NCBI GenBank assembly: GCA_964016985.1 | Contig: OZ024830.1 | Location: 58,760,104-58,824,103 of the forward strand | Origin: Anodontia alba | Taxonomy: Eukaryota > Mollusca > Bivalvia > Lucinida > Lucinidae | Length of the DNA stretch: 64,000 nt | Direction of reading: 5' to 3' | Shown: one piece after another, positions 42,535 through 53,686 of the stretch | How positions within the stretch are numbered: position 1 is the first letter of the stretch | How the letters are laid out: the number at the start of each line of letters is the position of its first letter | Program-made: the position numbers and the translations under genes | The notes under the pieces: model-generated | The model's input: the letters and a program-made list of their open reading frames with translations, nothing else | Told to the model about the DNA's origin: nothing | Database searches by the model: none

Positions 42535-43376
42535 TTTTTTTTTCTTGTTGCTTTTTTTTGAGAAATAAGAAAAAAGCATTTTCAGTCTACATGTTGCCTC
42601 CATAATATGTGTGAAAACAGGGATTTGCAGGGGTCTACATAATTGAGGAATTTTCAATGTTATGCAGTTTTGAAACCAGGCCCCGAGGTAATAAAACTTT
42701 TTTCATGCTCAACTCAGCAGAGCATGAAATTTTTCCTGGTAATAAATTTCAAATTGCTAATGATTGCAAATTCTTTCTTGCTAAACATAGCTGAGCATGG
42801 AATTTTCTCTGCTAATAAATATAAAAATGCCAACAATAGTTGTTGGCATTTTCATATTTATTAGCAGAGAAAATTTCATACTCAGCTGAATTGAGCATGA
42901 AAAAAGTTTTATAACCTCTGGGCCTGCTTATAGTAGACAATTCACATAAAATGTGGAGCCTTATTTTTTCAATAAAAATAAAAAATGTTGTCTGCTGCAA
43001 GTTTGAATGGGGCATTGAGGTCAACTAAATCTACCTCTCTTCAGTTTACAATACTTTTATTTCTACAATGTTGCTGTAAATATTAGACATATTATTTGCT
43101 AAATGAGTAGTAGCTTTGTTATACTGAACATTTTATTATTATTTTTTATATAACAATGCATATTTGTTAAAAGCTTTTAAGCTTGTACTTGTACATTTGG
43201 TTCTGTTTACCTTGAGCTTTCAGATCAAATTCTGAAAATAAAAAAAACTAGTCACCAGTGCTTCACCTTATGTGAAATAGCAGAAGTGTCAGTAATTTTT
43301 TTTCCTATTATCTCCCTTGATATGTAAAGTGCAAGCTAAGCCAAATACTAACTCGGTCCTAATTGGAATCCTCTGT
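42426..43376. repeat. Direct duplication, copy 2
   Basis: Homologous to 41305-42238 at offsets of 1121-1137 bp, with the same foldback (about 42695-42915) and different T-rich/(GT)n tracts near 42463-42545. About 190 bp of unrelated sequence separates the copies. Confidence 0.88.
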
Positions 43377-43659
43377 TTTTATCATAGGTTCTCTGACAGT
43401 GAAATTTAACTAATTTTATTTTTTTCCATATCAGCATGAAAGACTTATTAACATTATATATTATATTGTACAGAAAATGTTTCTCTTTGGATATTCTTAA
43501 AGCTTTATTGTCATATGACCATATTTAACTTCATTTTCCGAATGAAAAAAAAGCTATACTTAAGAGAGATGCTAATGATAAAAGCAAGGGAATGTAATTA
43601 ATTTGACCTTGTTTATAGAGAGTTCTCAGGGGAGTTAACTTACTGCTGTCTCCCATAGG

Positions 43660-43860
43660 TCTAGCCAGTAAAACCTCACATAACATTTTGATTTTTGAAT
43701 TTTCAGAGAAAATAAGGCTTCACATTTCATATGAATAGTCTGCCTAGTCTGCTAGGCAGACAATTCACATAAAATGCCAACTCTTATTTTCTCTGTAAAA
43801 TAATAAAAAGAAATTTAGATTGTTGTCTGCAACAATTTTCGCTTAGCCTTTTGAAGGTTT
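43660..43860. mobile_element. Palindromic MITE related to the TTTCATGTGAAT family
   Basis: TTTTCAGAGAAAATAAGGCT, CACATTTCATATGAATAGTC and their inverses (GACAATTCACATAAAATGCC, CTTATTTTCTCTG) surround an AGTCTGCTAGGCAG centre. Confidence 0.7.
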
Positions 43861-44115
43861 AGTTACATAGACATATGTTTGAAAGGGGTGGCAAATTGTA
43901 TAGAGAAACCTGATTAGTGATTGTAAGGAGGCTGTTGAAAGGAGGGGGCTGCTTAAAAGAGGTGGCTGCTATACATTTTCATTATTTTGTTTTTTGTTGT
44001 TCCCCTGCAAAATCATAAAGTACACTCCTATACCTTGAGATAACATAGCTCCAAATAAGGCATTTTTTTTTCATCTGAAAAGTAATGATATTTTTCTTAT
44101 TTCTCCACAAAAACA

Positions 44116-44384
44116 TACCGTATTCGACCTAACTACCTCACAAAGTGCTTAGGTTTTTCAAAATTACTGGGAAAACTTGTGGTAAAATATGTATCTACCT
44201 ACTAAGGATACATTTTTAAAAGGATCAGCAAATGACTTATTTTGATGATTGTTATGCAATTTTTTTTTTTTTCTATTTTCTTTATAAAAGCATATATTGT
44301 GGGTACTCATTTGAATTGCATTGACAAGAATTGCTTGGCTGTGCGCTTATAGGGGTATGTGCGGTAATAAGGGCAAATAAGGTA
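44116..44384. mobile_element. ACCGTATTCGA-shell MITE, rearranged copy
   Basis: TACCGTATTCGACCTAACTA begins it and CGCTTATAGGGGTATGTGCG lies near the right end. The interior has half of a core-2 hairpin (GTGGGTACTCATTTGAATTG). Confidence 0.6.
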
Positions 44385-44660
44385 TGTTGTGGGTACTCAT
44401 TAGAAGCACCTTATTGAGGCACTTCTAATAAGTACCCACTTCTTATTTCTTATATGAATAATATTATGAAGAATATTATGTGGCTACCCTTCTTATCTAG
44501 ACCTATAAGATACTTGAAGTACTGGAATCTATTGGTCCATATTATTGAAGTTATCTGAACTCCAGACAAGAGGGGGTATCCACGTACATGTAATATTTTC
44601 TCCCTAGTGAGGTACTTTTAATGTGTACCCACAATACATGTATATGTTTTTTGTGATAAA
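44385..44660. repeat. Core-2 hairpin pair
   Basis: ATGTTGTGGGTACTCATTAG and inverse (TTCTAATAAGTACCCAC) at 44383-44440. A second half-copy (GAGGTACTTTTAATGTGTACC) occurs at about 44610. Confidence 0.6.
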
Positions 44661-44798
44661 ATAAGAAAAGATATTAGTTATACTCAGATGATAAAAGAGC
44701 CTTACCTGATTCTGTGTATTAATTATACCCTTGGCATACCCTCCCAGGGTTTTCAAAATGTCAGATTATGATATGAAACTTGGTAGGCTTCTTATTGC

Positions 44799-45001
44799 TT
44801 AACACGCTGGATAAAATTTTCATCAGATGACATATTGAAATATTTTTTCTTATAAAATATTTTTCCCAGGAAACAGGTTTTTGCACTTCATACAAATTGT
44901 CTCCTTAGGAGACAATTTGCATAAAATGTCAAATCCTGTTTTCTGGGAAAAATAAGAAAAATATCACATTTTGTTGTCTGTTGAATTAGTTTAGAGTGTA
45001 T
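44799..45001. mobile_element. TTAA-ended palindromic MITE (CTCTGGGC shell)
   Basis: The core CATACAAATTGTCTCCTTAG and inverse GACAATTTGCATAAAATGTC lies between TTTTTCCCAGGAAACAGG and its inverse. The left end is TTAACACGCTGG; the right end is diverged. Confidence 0.7.
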
Positions 45002-45123
45002 TCAAAAAGTCTGAAGATTTACATCTAGTGCTATCAATTTTTTCAATGCAAGACATGACCTATTTTATTACCAGGGTCATATGTGAGGTCATGCTTACCA
45101 ACGGATCTAGTCTTTGACTTAAT

Positions 45124-45436
45124 TTAATCATGCTGAACTCTGATATGCCCTGGCTTTTCAAACAGTGTCGATTCAGATCAGTTGGCTTCTGATCTGGATC
45201 TGCATTGTTGGTCATGAAGTATATGAATTTGTATCAACAGCATGAATCAAGTATTCTGATAGGCTGAAAATTAGAAGTAGGTGTGGCAGCTTAATTTATT
45301 TCGTGTGTTCCTGCCCAGTAAACGTGTGGTTAGGTAAACTGACAGCGCTCGACATGACCCCATTGGGTTGACTGGGCCATAAAACCTCAACACAAACAAA
45401 CAAACAAACAAATTTATTTCACAAGACAAGGGTTAA
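45124..45436. mobile_element. MITE, CCCTTGTC shell, core-1 hairpin, split by a SINE
   Basis: The core is at 45159-45211. The inverted copy of CCAATCAGAATACTTG and GCCACACCTACTTCTAATTT is followed by the SINE fragment and then ACAAGACAAGGGTTAA at 45421-45436. Confidence 0.7.
45303..45410 (+). mobile_element. SINE family A, strongly 5'-truncated, with 10 bp target-site duplication
   Basis: Only the last 100 bp of the family remain (CTGCCCAGTAAACGTGTGG to AACCTCAACAC plus AAAC repeats). AATTTATTTC flanks it at 45293-45302 and 45411-45420 (perfect), so this is a real short insertion and not a deletion remnant. Confidence 0.88.
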
Positions 45437-45926
45437 AATGTTAACATTGGTGAAGCAATTCTAATGAGTTCAATATATGATCCGTTCCAGATAAAAAAAG
45501 GTGACCTTTTGATATATGCAGCCAGTTGTGGACTTGGATCAGCCTTCACATCAGTGCAGTCTGATCTGATTGAGACCCGTCAATATCATAATCTGTGGTC
45601 TATTAGGATTAAATAAGTGAACAGAGACCCTGTTTAGATTGCGTTAATGCGCATGGATCTGGATCTACTCTGATCACTTATGTCAAAAGGTCAGGGATTT
45701 TTTTTAAGGTCGATTTTTATATGGAAGGGCTCACATAGTGTATGAGGAATAATAAAAATATCAACACTTTGTGGCTTAAAAATATGTCTTGTCTATAAGT
45801 TTGTATTAAATTATTAGTTATAGAAGTTTTCTCCCTTGTAATAAAAATGGCAGAAACTTTACCAAGCGTATTTGAGTCCCGTTAAGCAGAAGGCAAAAGC
45901 AGTGATCAGACTGACTGGCTGCTCAA

Positions 45927-46148
45927 CCCATTTATGTCTGGTGTCCCATAAAGGGATACTTGCAAACAGTGTAGACCCAGATTAGATGCCCCAAAATGTG
46001 GCATCTGATCTGGATCTACACTGTTTGCATTAAGACCGGAATTTTCTCTAACAGATGAATGTTTAAAAAACCCTAACACCCCTTAAATTGGAAGTGAATC
46101 TGTCCAAAGAGAGAAGTAGAAGAGTCCACTTGACATATATGGGTTAAG
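45927..46148. mobile_element. MITE, AACCCATTTATGTC shell with core-1 hairpin
   Basis: AACCCATTTATGTCTGGTGT at the left and GACATATATGGGTTAA at the right. The core is at 45962-46028. Confidence 0.75.
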
Positions 46149-46149
46149 C

Positions 46150-46538
46150 TGATTAGGGTCTTTGCTGTTTCTTGTATGGTGCAGCTTGTATTCAACCTCT
46201 CAACAACAGCCAGTTTTATTCGTTCCGACAGATGGCTGCTGTTGGAAGGTTGCACTCAGTGTATCAAAAAGCTATAAGGGAGGGACAGTTTTGGGAAACA
46301 ACAGTACCTAGTGGCCTGTAGGGAATGGCAAAATTCGAGAACAGGCTCAAATATTGTGGTCAGGCTCATTGCCTTGATAAATGGCCAGTTCCTGTGAAAA
46401 GGCATCTTCAAGCACAATCAGAATGTTTACATTAAGCCCAGCCTGTGTTTCAGACATCTAATGATGGTTTGGTGTTGTTACGTCCCTTTCAACACTGTTT
46501 AAGTCATATCAAGAGGATAAGCAGTCTAATCATGGTCT
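46150..46538. other. Unique sequence
   Basis: A minus-strand open frame (46073-46255) reads SHLSERIKLAVVERL, which resembles the helix-turn-helix start of a transposase, but it is short and isolated. Nothing firm. Confidence 0.3.
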
Positions 46539-46750
46539 TTAACCCTCACCACTCTCTAGGCATATTCAGCAGACGACAAATTGGTGATATTTTTCTTATT
46601 TTTCCCCAAAACAGGATTTGACATTTCATGCAAATTGTCTCCAATGGAGACAATTTGCATGAAATGTCAAAACCTGTTTTCTGGGAAAAATAAGAAAAAT
46701 ATTTCAAAATGTCGTCTGCTGAAAATTTTACCCAGAGTGCTAAGCGTTAA
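46539..46750. mobile_element. TTAA-ended palindromic MITE, best copy (212 bp)
   Basis: TTAACCCTCACCACTCTCTA to GCTAAGCGTTAA. It is nearly a full-length palindrome: AGCAGACGACAAATTG / TGTCGTCTGCTG outside, GACATTTCATGCAAATTGTC / inverse at the centre around TCCAATGGAG. Confidence 0.88.
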
Positions 46751-46999
46751 TGTATCATCTATCAGATGGTTCATTCAGCAGACAGCAAAGGCCTAGATCA
46801 GACTGCACACTGTGCGGTTTGATCAGGGCCTTTGCTGTAATTGCACTGTCTGATCAGGGCTTTTGCCCAGGTTTGTCAAAGGCACCTTTTTGTTCAGCAT
46901 TGCTTAAATGCACATTTGGGTGCTGTATTGTTTAGGCAACTGGGACAGACCCTGGTCAAACTGTGGGGTACAGGCTGAACATTGCCTTCAACATTACGA

Positions 47000-47280
47000 A
47001 AACAAGTCTATTCAAATATATAGAAAATTTCACCTCGAAAAAACTGACAATTTTCAGATAAAAAACTCTGATATTTTTCATATTTCTGCGCAAAACATAA
47101 ATTGTGGGTACTCATTAGAACTGCCCCAGCGAGGCAGTTCTTGCGAGGACCCACAATTTATGTTTTTGAGCAGAAATAAGAAAAATAATGTTTATTTTTT
47201 ATAGTTTTACTATATAAAAGTGAGGTTTAAGGGGGTCAGTATTATATAGGCATGTTTTTGTGATGATAATATTGCTTTCA
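47000..47280. mobile_element. Core-2 palindromic MITE, best copy of the ACCCCCTTAAACC shell
   Basis: AAATTGTGGGTACTCATTAG and inverse (GAGGACCCACAATTTATG) form the core. TCATATTTCTGCGCAAAACA / GAGCAGAAATAAGAAAAATA surround it, with AAAAGTGAGGTTTAAGGGGG to the right. Confidence 0.75.
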
Positions 47281-47525
47281 TTAGATGTTACAGGTGGAAA
47301 TAAAGACACTATTTTACTAATTGGTTTTACATAAAGTGTTCAGGAATTGTTAAATTTTAGAGTTTATATATTTGAGTGGCATTTATATATACAGTGAACC
47401 CTAGTTACAACATCATGTGTTCCCAAAGATGTTGCTATTAAGATGAATCTGCTGTTGTTAAGAATACCTTAATGCACAGAATATGTAAGAAAGGCCTTGT
47501 TTTATTTCCTCATAGAACATGTTTT

Positions 47526-48623
47526 TAGCTCACCTGAGCTATGCTCAGGATGAGCTAAAGTGATCACTTTTTGTGGGTTGTCCGTCTGTACACATGGATG
47601 GGTAGTTAGGTTGCTAGGAATTGTGGAGAGTTTCTGTTGATTGGGATTTTTTCCATCAGCCGCATAAAATCAGTCTTTTATGTGGCTTATTTTCTGTTAC
47701 CTGGCTATTTTTTAGCCACACAAGTATGCTAAAATAGTGATGGTAGTCACATAACCACTTTAAAATGTCCACACCTCCAAAGCCATTGAAGTTTTGATAG
47801 GATTTCTTGTGCTATGGTTTGGTCATTTCTTGTCATCTTGTCATAAATTTGACATTATCAGGGATCAATTACAAAATTTCTAAGTCAGTGACCTTGACCG
47901 TGAGGTCATAGGCATGGGTGGGGGTGATGAATAAAACCTGTATCTGTCATCATACCAAATATGAACCAAATCTATCATATGGTGGAAAATATGAGCTCTT
48001 AAAACACTTTAATATAACTTTCTAAGTTCTTATCTTTGACCTTGAGGCCATGGCAAGGGCAGTGAGTATTGTTGAATAAAACTTTGGACCTGTATCTATC
48101 ATCATGTCAAATATGAACAAAATCCATCATATAGTTAGGAAGATATGAGCTCTTAAAAAAAATTTTAATATAAAACTTTTAAGTCTGTGACCTTGACCTT
48201 GAGGTCATAGGCATGGTTAGGATATTGCTGAATAAAATTTTGGAACTGTATCTATCATCATACCAAATATGAACAAAATCCAGCATATAGTTTGGAAAAT
48301 ATGAGCTCTTAAAAATCTTTAACTTTAAAAATTTCTAAGTCCACGAACTTGACCTGACCTTGAGGTGATGGGCTGGGGTATTGTTGAGTAAAACTTTGGA
48401 ACTATATCATCACACCAAATATGAACCAAATCTATCAAATGGTCTGGAAAATATAAGCTTATAAAAAACTTTAACGTAAATGTGGAGGCCGACGCCAATG
48501 CCGACACCGGGGGTAGTGCAATTATCTCTTCCTGGACTTTGTCCAGGCGAGCTAAAAATATTGCATAACATCTTCAGTGGCTACTTCTCTCAGGTGAGCG
48601 AGCCATGGCCCTTGTGCCTTGTT
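47526..48623 (+). mobile_element. Pearl-like element D with monomers of about 153 bp
   Basis: The head TTAGCTCACCTGAGC folds with GCTCAGGATGAGCT (47527-47555). A short TCCGTCTGT tract follows. Monomers marked by ATCATACCAAATATGAAC recur near 47948, 48100, 48253 and 48410. The right end is CTCAGGTGAGCGAGCCATGG followed by CCCTTGTGCCTTGTT, matching element E. Confidence 0.8.
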
Positions 48624-48769
48624 GATATTTGTTAGAATTGCCTCAGTGTTTAAAGTGTTCAATATTTGTTAACATTTAAGTTTGAGAATGTCACCTTGAG
48701 AAAAAAGGGGTCTTTTAGCAAAATATGCAAATGATGGAGTTTTTATTTTGTTTTTTGGTTTGGAGTCAG

Positions 48770-48983
48770 TCTTGGAGTCAGTTAACCATACTTTTCCTGG
48801 GAAGGCTTAGTCCTCTAAGCGGTTAACCAGTACTTGTGCACATTCTTTTGCTAGAAATTGATAAACTACTTTCTTGAATCAGAAGAAGGGAGAGAATGAT
48901 AGTAGAAAATATTTCATGATCAATCTCTAAGAAAGAACATTGCCAGACCTCCTGATCACCACTGAGCCACTGAGGCTGACTTG
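48770..48983 (-). mobile_element. SINE family A, minus strand
   Basis: The inverse of the family body is clear (CTCTAAGCGGTTAACCAG, ATATTTCATGATCAATCTC). The head region (CTGATCACCACTGAGCCACT) keeps box-like sequence. The tail is lost at the left. Confidence 0.8.
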
Positions 48984-49029
48984 AAAATGGTGGAAACCTT
49001 CTTCTGGATTATGTGAAGTACTAAAGCTA

Positions 49030-49307
49030 GTCTCCAGTTGTTAGTGCATCACTGCAGATCCAGAAGTAGCAAGTTAGAATCCCAGCCCGGTCACATAATT
49101 TCCGTGGAGATTGATCATGAAATAATTTCTAAGGTCATTCTGCCCCTTCTGCAAATTCAGAGGCATTTGTCAGTTCCTGGCGAAAACATAAGCACAATTA
49201 AAGTACTGGTTAACAACTTAGAGGACTAAACCAGCCCAGGAAAAGGGTAAGGAGGTTAATTGACTGGCTCGACATGACTTATTGTTGACTGGGCCATAAA
49301 ACTTCAA
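49030..49307 (+). mobile_element. SINE family A, diverged copy
   Basis: TTAGAATCCCAGCCCGGTCA (box B region), CCGTGGAGATTGATCATGAA, GTTAACAACTTAGAGGACTA and GGGCCATAAAACTTCAACAT. It lies head-to-head with the minus-strand copy just upstream. Confidence 0.82.
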
Positions 49308-49507
49308 CATAACCATTACCACTCCCTGGGCTTATATGACAAATCAGTGATATTTTTTTTATTCTTTCCAGAAAATAAGATTTGACATTTCATGCAAATT
49401 GTGGAGACAATTTGCATGAAATCTCAAGTCTTATTTTCTGGAAAAAAAATAGGAAAAATATTTCAAAATGTTGTCTGCTGAAAATTTTACTGAATGTGCA
49501 GTGTTAA
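49308..49507. mobile_element. TTAA-ended palindromic MITE (CTCTGGGC shell)
   Basis: ACCATTACCACTCCCTGGGC at the left; GTGCAGTGTTAA at the right. The central hairpin is TTTCATGCAAATTGTGGAGACAATTTGC-like, with arms continuing into AAATAAGATTTGAC / inverse. Confidence 0.8.
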
Positions 49508-49865
49508 ACAAACAAAAAATGAACAACTAAGGTCCTGAATGGAATGTGACAATACATACTCTGATCTGGGTCTTCATTATCTGCATATAGTTCAAAGGTA
49601 TTTTTTCTCAAGGTATAGCTTGTTGTTATTTTCAGACAGTTATATTGTTGTGTATAAACCTTAATGTGGCTTAACTGCTATTGTCATGTTATGTCAGCGT
49701 CCAGTCAGGTAAAATTTCAAAAATAGGGAAGATAATTAGGTAACTTAAACCGCTAGGGTCAGTGGCCTTGACCTTTGGTCAGCAGCAGTATGCTGAAAAC
49801 TGGTCTGTATATCTGTCCAGTAGAAATAGTATCAACAAAATACATTAGTAATTGCAAGTGTAAAC

Positions 49866-50060
49866 TTAAGCCTTGTCCTGCTGAACCCGGATATACCCTG
49901 TCTTTGCAAACAGTGTACATCCAGATCAGTGCTCTTCTGGAGAAGTAAACTGATCTAGATCTGCACTGTGTTGTCATTCAGTATGTGAATTTATATCAAC
50001 AATCTGGGTCAATGAAATTGATTGGCTGACAATTAGAAGTGGGCGCATGACAAGGGTTAA
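49866..50060. mobile_element. MITE, CCTTGTCCTGCTGAA shell with core-1 hairpin, TTAA at both ends
   Basis: TTAAGCCTTGTCCTGCTGAA at the left and CATGACAAGGGTTAA at the right. The core is at 49906-49975. Confidence 0.78.
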
Positions 50061-50449
50061 AGGGAAAAGCAGTATCGGTGAAGAATGTATGAAATGGAAG
50101 CTCTTGACAAACCATGCATTTTTTATCAAAATGAAAAGAAAATTCGAATGAAAAGTGATAAAAATGAAAAGGAAAATCAAATGAAAAGTAAGCAAATTAT
50201 CCAGGTTTGAGATACTAAAAGTGCTTTTATGAGTGCCCTCATTTTGAATATTTAATGAGGTTTTATTATGTCCTAAAGCCTTAATCAAAACAAAACCTAA
50301 ATACGTAAATAAGTCTAACAATGATATGCAACCTCTATATTTGTATATATAGCTTCTTCTCTAGGTGTTTGTGGATTTTACTTAAAAGCTGCATGAATTT
50401 CTCTTAAAAGCTGCATGAATTTCTATCAGAAAGAAGATTTTATTAAACA

Positions 50450-50670
50450 CATTCAAGCCTTGTGTCCCATAAAAGGGACATATTTAATGCAAAGAATGTA
50501 GACCCTGATCAGAATGCAGCATCTGATCAGGGTCTACATTGTTTGCATTAAATATATGAATTTCTAGAAAATGTCCTATCAATAAAAGCTAACTAGACAC
50601 CCCTATTATTGGAAATAGATAGGTCCAAAGAGGTAAGGTAGAAGATTCCATTTGGCATTAATGGGTTTAT
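50450..50670. mobile_element. MITE, AACCCATTTATGTC-like shell with core-1 hairpin
   Basis: The core (50487-50547) is GTAGACCCTGATCAGAATGC / GCATCTGATCAGGGTCTAC. ATTAGACACCCCTATTATTGG-like sequence and TTTGGCATTAATGGGTTT match the 45927 copy. Confidence 0.7.
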
Positions 50671-51250
50671 AAATGTATTTTGAAATGTTTAGAACCTCAT
50701 TAATAATATTCTAAACAGCGGCACCTTTTTAATGGTTTTGAAATATTTTAACATCTTTAACTTTCTTAGTTTTTACCTAGTTTTGATCAAATGTACATCA
50801 AAATATGTGATTTGTCAAGAGCTTTCACTTTAGATCAAAAACATTCTTGACAAACATTTCTTTTTAAGAAATATATAAGCAAGGAAATAAATCTTAACAC
50901 AAGAAATTTTAACACAGATGTTTAAAAACAAAATTTCCCAGCTTAACACAAGACATTTAACAGAAATATTAACTAAATTTCCCATGCTTCACTTAAATTT
51001 TATTTTGTTGAAATTGTACTTAGGTATAAGAACATTAGGTAATCCACACTGTGACTTTGACTTTCTGTCTGCAGAAGTAGATCAGCTGATTCATTTCCAT
51101 ACAGTAGTAATACTACTGTCCTTTGACATCTTTTGGAAAGTCAGTTTTATTTGCCTGGAACTTTACACAGAACAAACTTAACATAATTCAATGCAAAACC
51201 ATTTGCAGTAACTACATGTACCTATGCACATAATTAAGAAATAAAATTAT
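50671..51250. other. Unique AT-rich sequence
   Basis: No gene recognised. The plus-strand frame at 50918-51181 is AT-biased and lacks domain features. Confidence 0.4.
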
Positions 51251-51404
51251 TCCGAACTGTGCTCAAATGCCCAAGATAAAGCACAGTTGAGTTTGGGTTG
51301 TACCCATTTGAGCACAAGTGAGCGCAGCGAGCGAGTGTTCAAATGGGTACAACCCAAACTCAACTGTGCTTTATCTGCCGCATTTGAGCACGGTTCAGAA
51401 TAAT
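51251..51404. repeat. Near-perfect 150 bp palindrome adjoining the 51413 element
   Basis: Arms of about 65 bp, reading ATTATTCCGAACTGTGCTC inward and returning as GAGCACGGTTCAGAATAAT, surround a short centre (tgagcgcagcgagcgagtg). The arm contains GATAAAGCACAGTTGAG, which recurs in part near 52006-52035. Confidence 0.8.
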
Positions 51405-51412
51405 TTATTTCT

Positions 51413-52083
51413 TTTCTAACACCCCGCACTGAGCGAATGTTTTGCATAAATGAGATTTTTATTGATTTTTTTATTATTTTTATTACCTGACTTCCCCATT
51501 TGGTAGTTGACGTCGATCGTTAAGCATTACGTCACACAGTTACGTAGTTACAAGGTTCGATGACGAACATTCAAAATGGCGGATACTTATGCGAATCAGC
51601 TGAGGATGTAAAATATTAAAACGATGTAAAACATAAAAACTTGTATCCTGTGTTCATGAAAGAATTGCAAATCGAATGAAATTGGAGTGCCGCGATGGCC
51701 CTATGGAGGACAAATATAAAACAACAAAATATGAATGTTAACCGACACTTTTGTTTTCAACAAATACACGATGGCAACAAGGAGTAAAACGAAGGTTTGA
51801 ATGGTATAACCTGTAGAGGAACTCTTCAGGTAAAAAAGTCAAAGAACTGCAATGTTCGTAGATCATTTTCTCTCTTACTAATATAATTTATTATGTATAT
51901 GAATGTTTCAATCAATATTGTAAGCTAGCGTCCATAGTTACCAGGGACGCAACTTTCGCAACAGTAATGATTGATTTCCCAATGATAGCGCGCGACAAAA
52001 TTCCTGTGCTCAAATGCCTTAGATAAAGCACGGCTAGAAATGTAAAGACAAATAAGGAACAACACGAGCAGGGGTGTTAGAAA
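51413..52083. mobile_element. 671 bp element with 13 bp perfect terminal inverted repeats and a promoter-like interior
   Basis: TTTCTAACACCCC at 51413-51425 is matched by GGGGTGTTAGAAA at 52071-52083. The interior is richer in CpG than its surroundings and contains TTACGTCA (about 51527-51534) and CAAAATGGCGG (51572-51582, YY1-like). An ATG at 51576 opens only a short frame (MADTYANQLRM). Copies of an AGATAAAGCAC word occur here and in the adjacent palindrome. It may be a non-autonomous DNA transposon or a captured promoter. Confidence 0.5.
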
Positions 52084-52588
52084 GTTTTATTCTAGTCATT
52101 AGTTTAAAAAATTCGAATATTTTCATTTTTTCCCTCAAAAATAGCTGCACAATATGCAAATATTGATGGGGTAGGTAGTAAGAATGCAGATTTTCAACAA
52201 GTTCCATTTGATCAAACCTTCTGAAATTGTCACAATAGTGTTTTAGAACATCAGTCACTTAAAATAGGTGAAGAAAAGCAAAAATGATTATTGATAAAAA
52301 AAATCCAAAAATTCAGTTTACTATAGAAATTGCATAGGTTAGACCCATTTTTGGCCACAAAATTAATTTTACAGTAAATATTTTAAAAACACTGCACAGG
52401 AACAGAAATGACAACTGGTTTCTATTATGATTTTGTCAGTCATAAATCAACTTTTCCATTTAAACTAAAATGCCAAAGAAATAACTTTTCAATAGCTGTC
52501 GAAAGCACAGTAACTACATCCTCGCAACCAAATGAAGACTTTGTAATATAAACAAAGTAAAGCACAGAATTTTTACACAAATGTTGAT
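52084..52588. other. Unique AT-rich sequence
   Basis: No gene or repeat family recognised. Confidence 0.4.
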
Positions 52589-52945
52589 AAGTTGATCCGG
52601 ATCATATTTCGTTCACTTTAGCAACCAAGTTTTCGGATCAAGTTGATCCATATCAAGTTGCATTCATACTATGGACTAAATTGATCCAGATTAATTTGAT
52701 CTGCATCAAGTTGATCTGGATCAAATTTGTGTTCACACTGTACACACATTGTGTTCATATTGCAGCAACATAAACTTGATCTGGATCAAGTTGGCCTATA
52801 GTGTGAACACAACTTGATGTGGATCATCTTGATCTGCATCATATTAGTCCTATTGTGAACGCAAATTGATGCGGATCAGTTTTATCTGGATCAACTTGAT
52901 CTGTATTAAGTTGATCCGGATTAAGTATGTAGTGTGAATGCGTTC
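52589..52945. repeat. GATC-rich repeat built on AAGTTGATCTGGATCAA
   Basis: By my count sixteen GATC tetramers lie in about 330 bp, arranged as direct and inverted TTGATCYGGATCAAGTT words. ATTTCGTTCAC and GTGTGAATGCG lie near the two ends, and GTGTTCACACTG and AGTGTGAACAC in the middle. The overall layout suggests a foldback element. Confidence 0.65.
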
Positions 52946-53281
52946 AGAATTTCCAAGTCTTTGACCTTCACCTTTGGTCAGTATAATGAGCAAGTGGATG
53001 TTAGTTGATCTTCCTCTCAGCCCAGTATTAATAACAACCACTTACATCTATCAGCAGCTTCAAGTGAAAGGAATACATTTTTATGAAAATAAAATGGATT
53101 AAAACAATTTGACATATGCATGTTTTTTGAGGGGATGTGGGGGGGGGGGATGAGCGGTTGGTAGACAGTAGCTTAACAGTTTCATTCGTCTCCAAAGAAA
53201 TCATTACAAAAGATAAAGCACAAATTTCTCAGAAAAAAATAGAAAAATCATTTGTAATCTGCTGATTTTGCTTGGAGTGTT

Positions 53282-53495
53282 TTAACCCTTTGTATGCTGG
53301 GTAATTTTTTATGCTCTTTTATTGTCTGAAGATTTTTTTTGTAAATTAACTTTTTTAAAAAAATATTTCAGAAATGCCATCAGAGTGTCAAACAGTTTGG
53401 ATCCAGATTAGGCCTGACATTTTATCAGGGTCCAAACCGTTTGCAAAGATTATCGGGCAGACGACAAAAGTCACCACTGGCACAGAAAGAGTTAA
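53282..53495. mobile_element. MITE, TTAACYCTTTGTATGCTGG shell with core-1 hairpin
   Basis: TTAACCCTTTGTATGCTGGG at the left and CTGGCACAGAAAGAGTTAA at the right. The core is at 53389-53444. Both ends are TTAA. Confidence 0.78.
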
Positions 53496-53686
53496 GGTCA
53501 CTACTGACACCTGGTGCAACTTTTTATCCCAACAATACATGTAGATTTCCTTTAAATTCTGCATTTTGCTTTCCCCTTTCATTGTTAGAGTTATAAAATG
53601 ATAAAAAGCTGGAGTCACCACCTGGGATCAGAGTTCTGGTGCTTCAAAGATGTACACCCTTAGGCATATTTCTTCAAAGTTGTTCT

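Noticed and set aside
46073..46255. Minus-strand frame with SERIKLAVVERL resembling a transposase helix-turn-helix
   Set aside because: Only 60 codons, no catalytic domain around it, no terminal repeats found.
47393..47450. CAGTGAACCCTAGTTACAAC as a Tc1/mariner-like end
   Set aside because: No matching inverted end found; probably a fragment.
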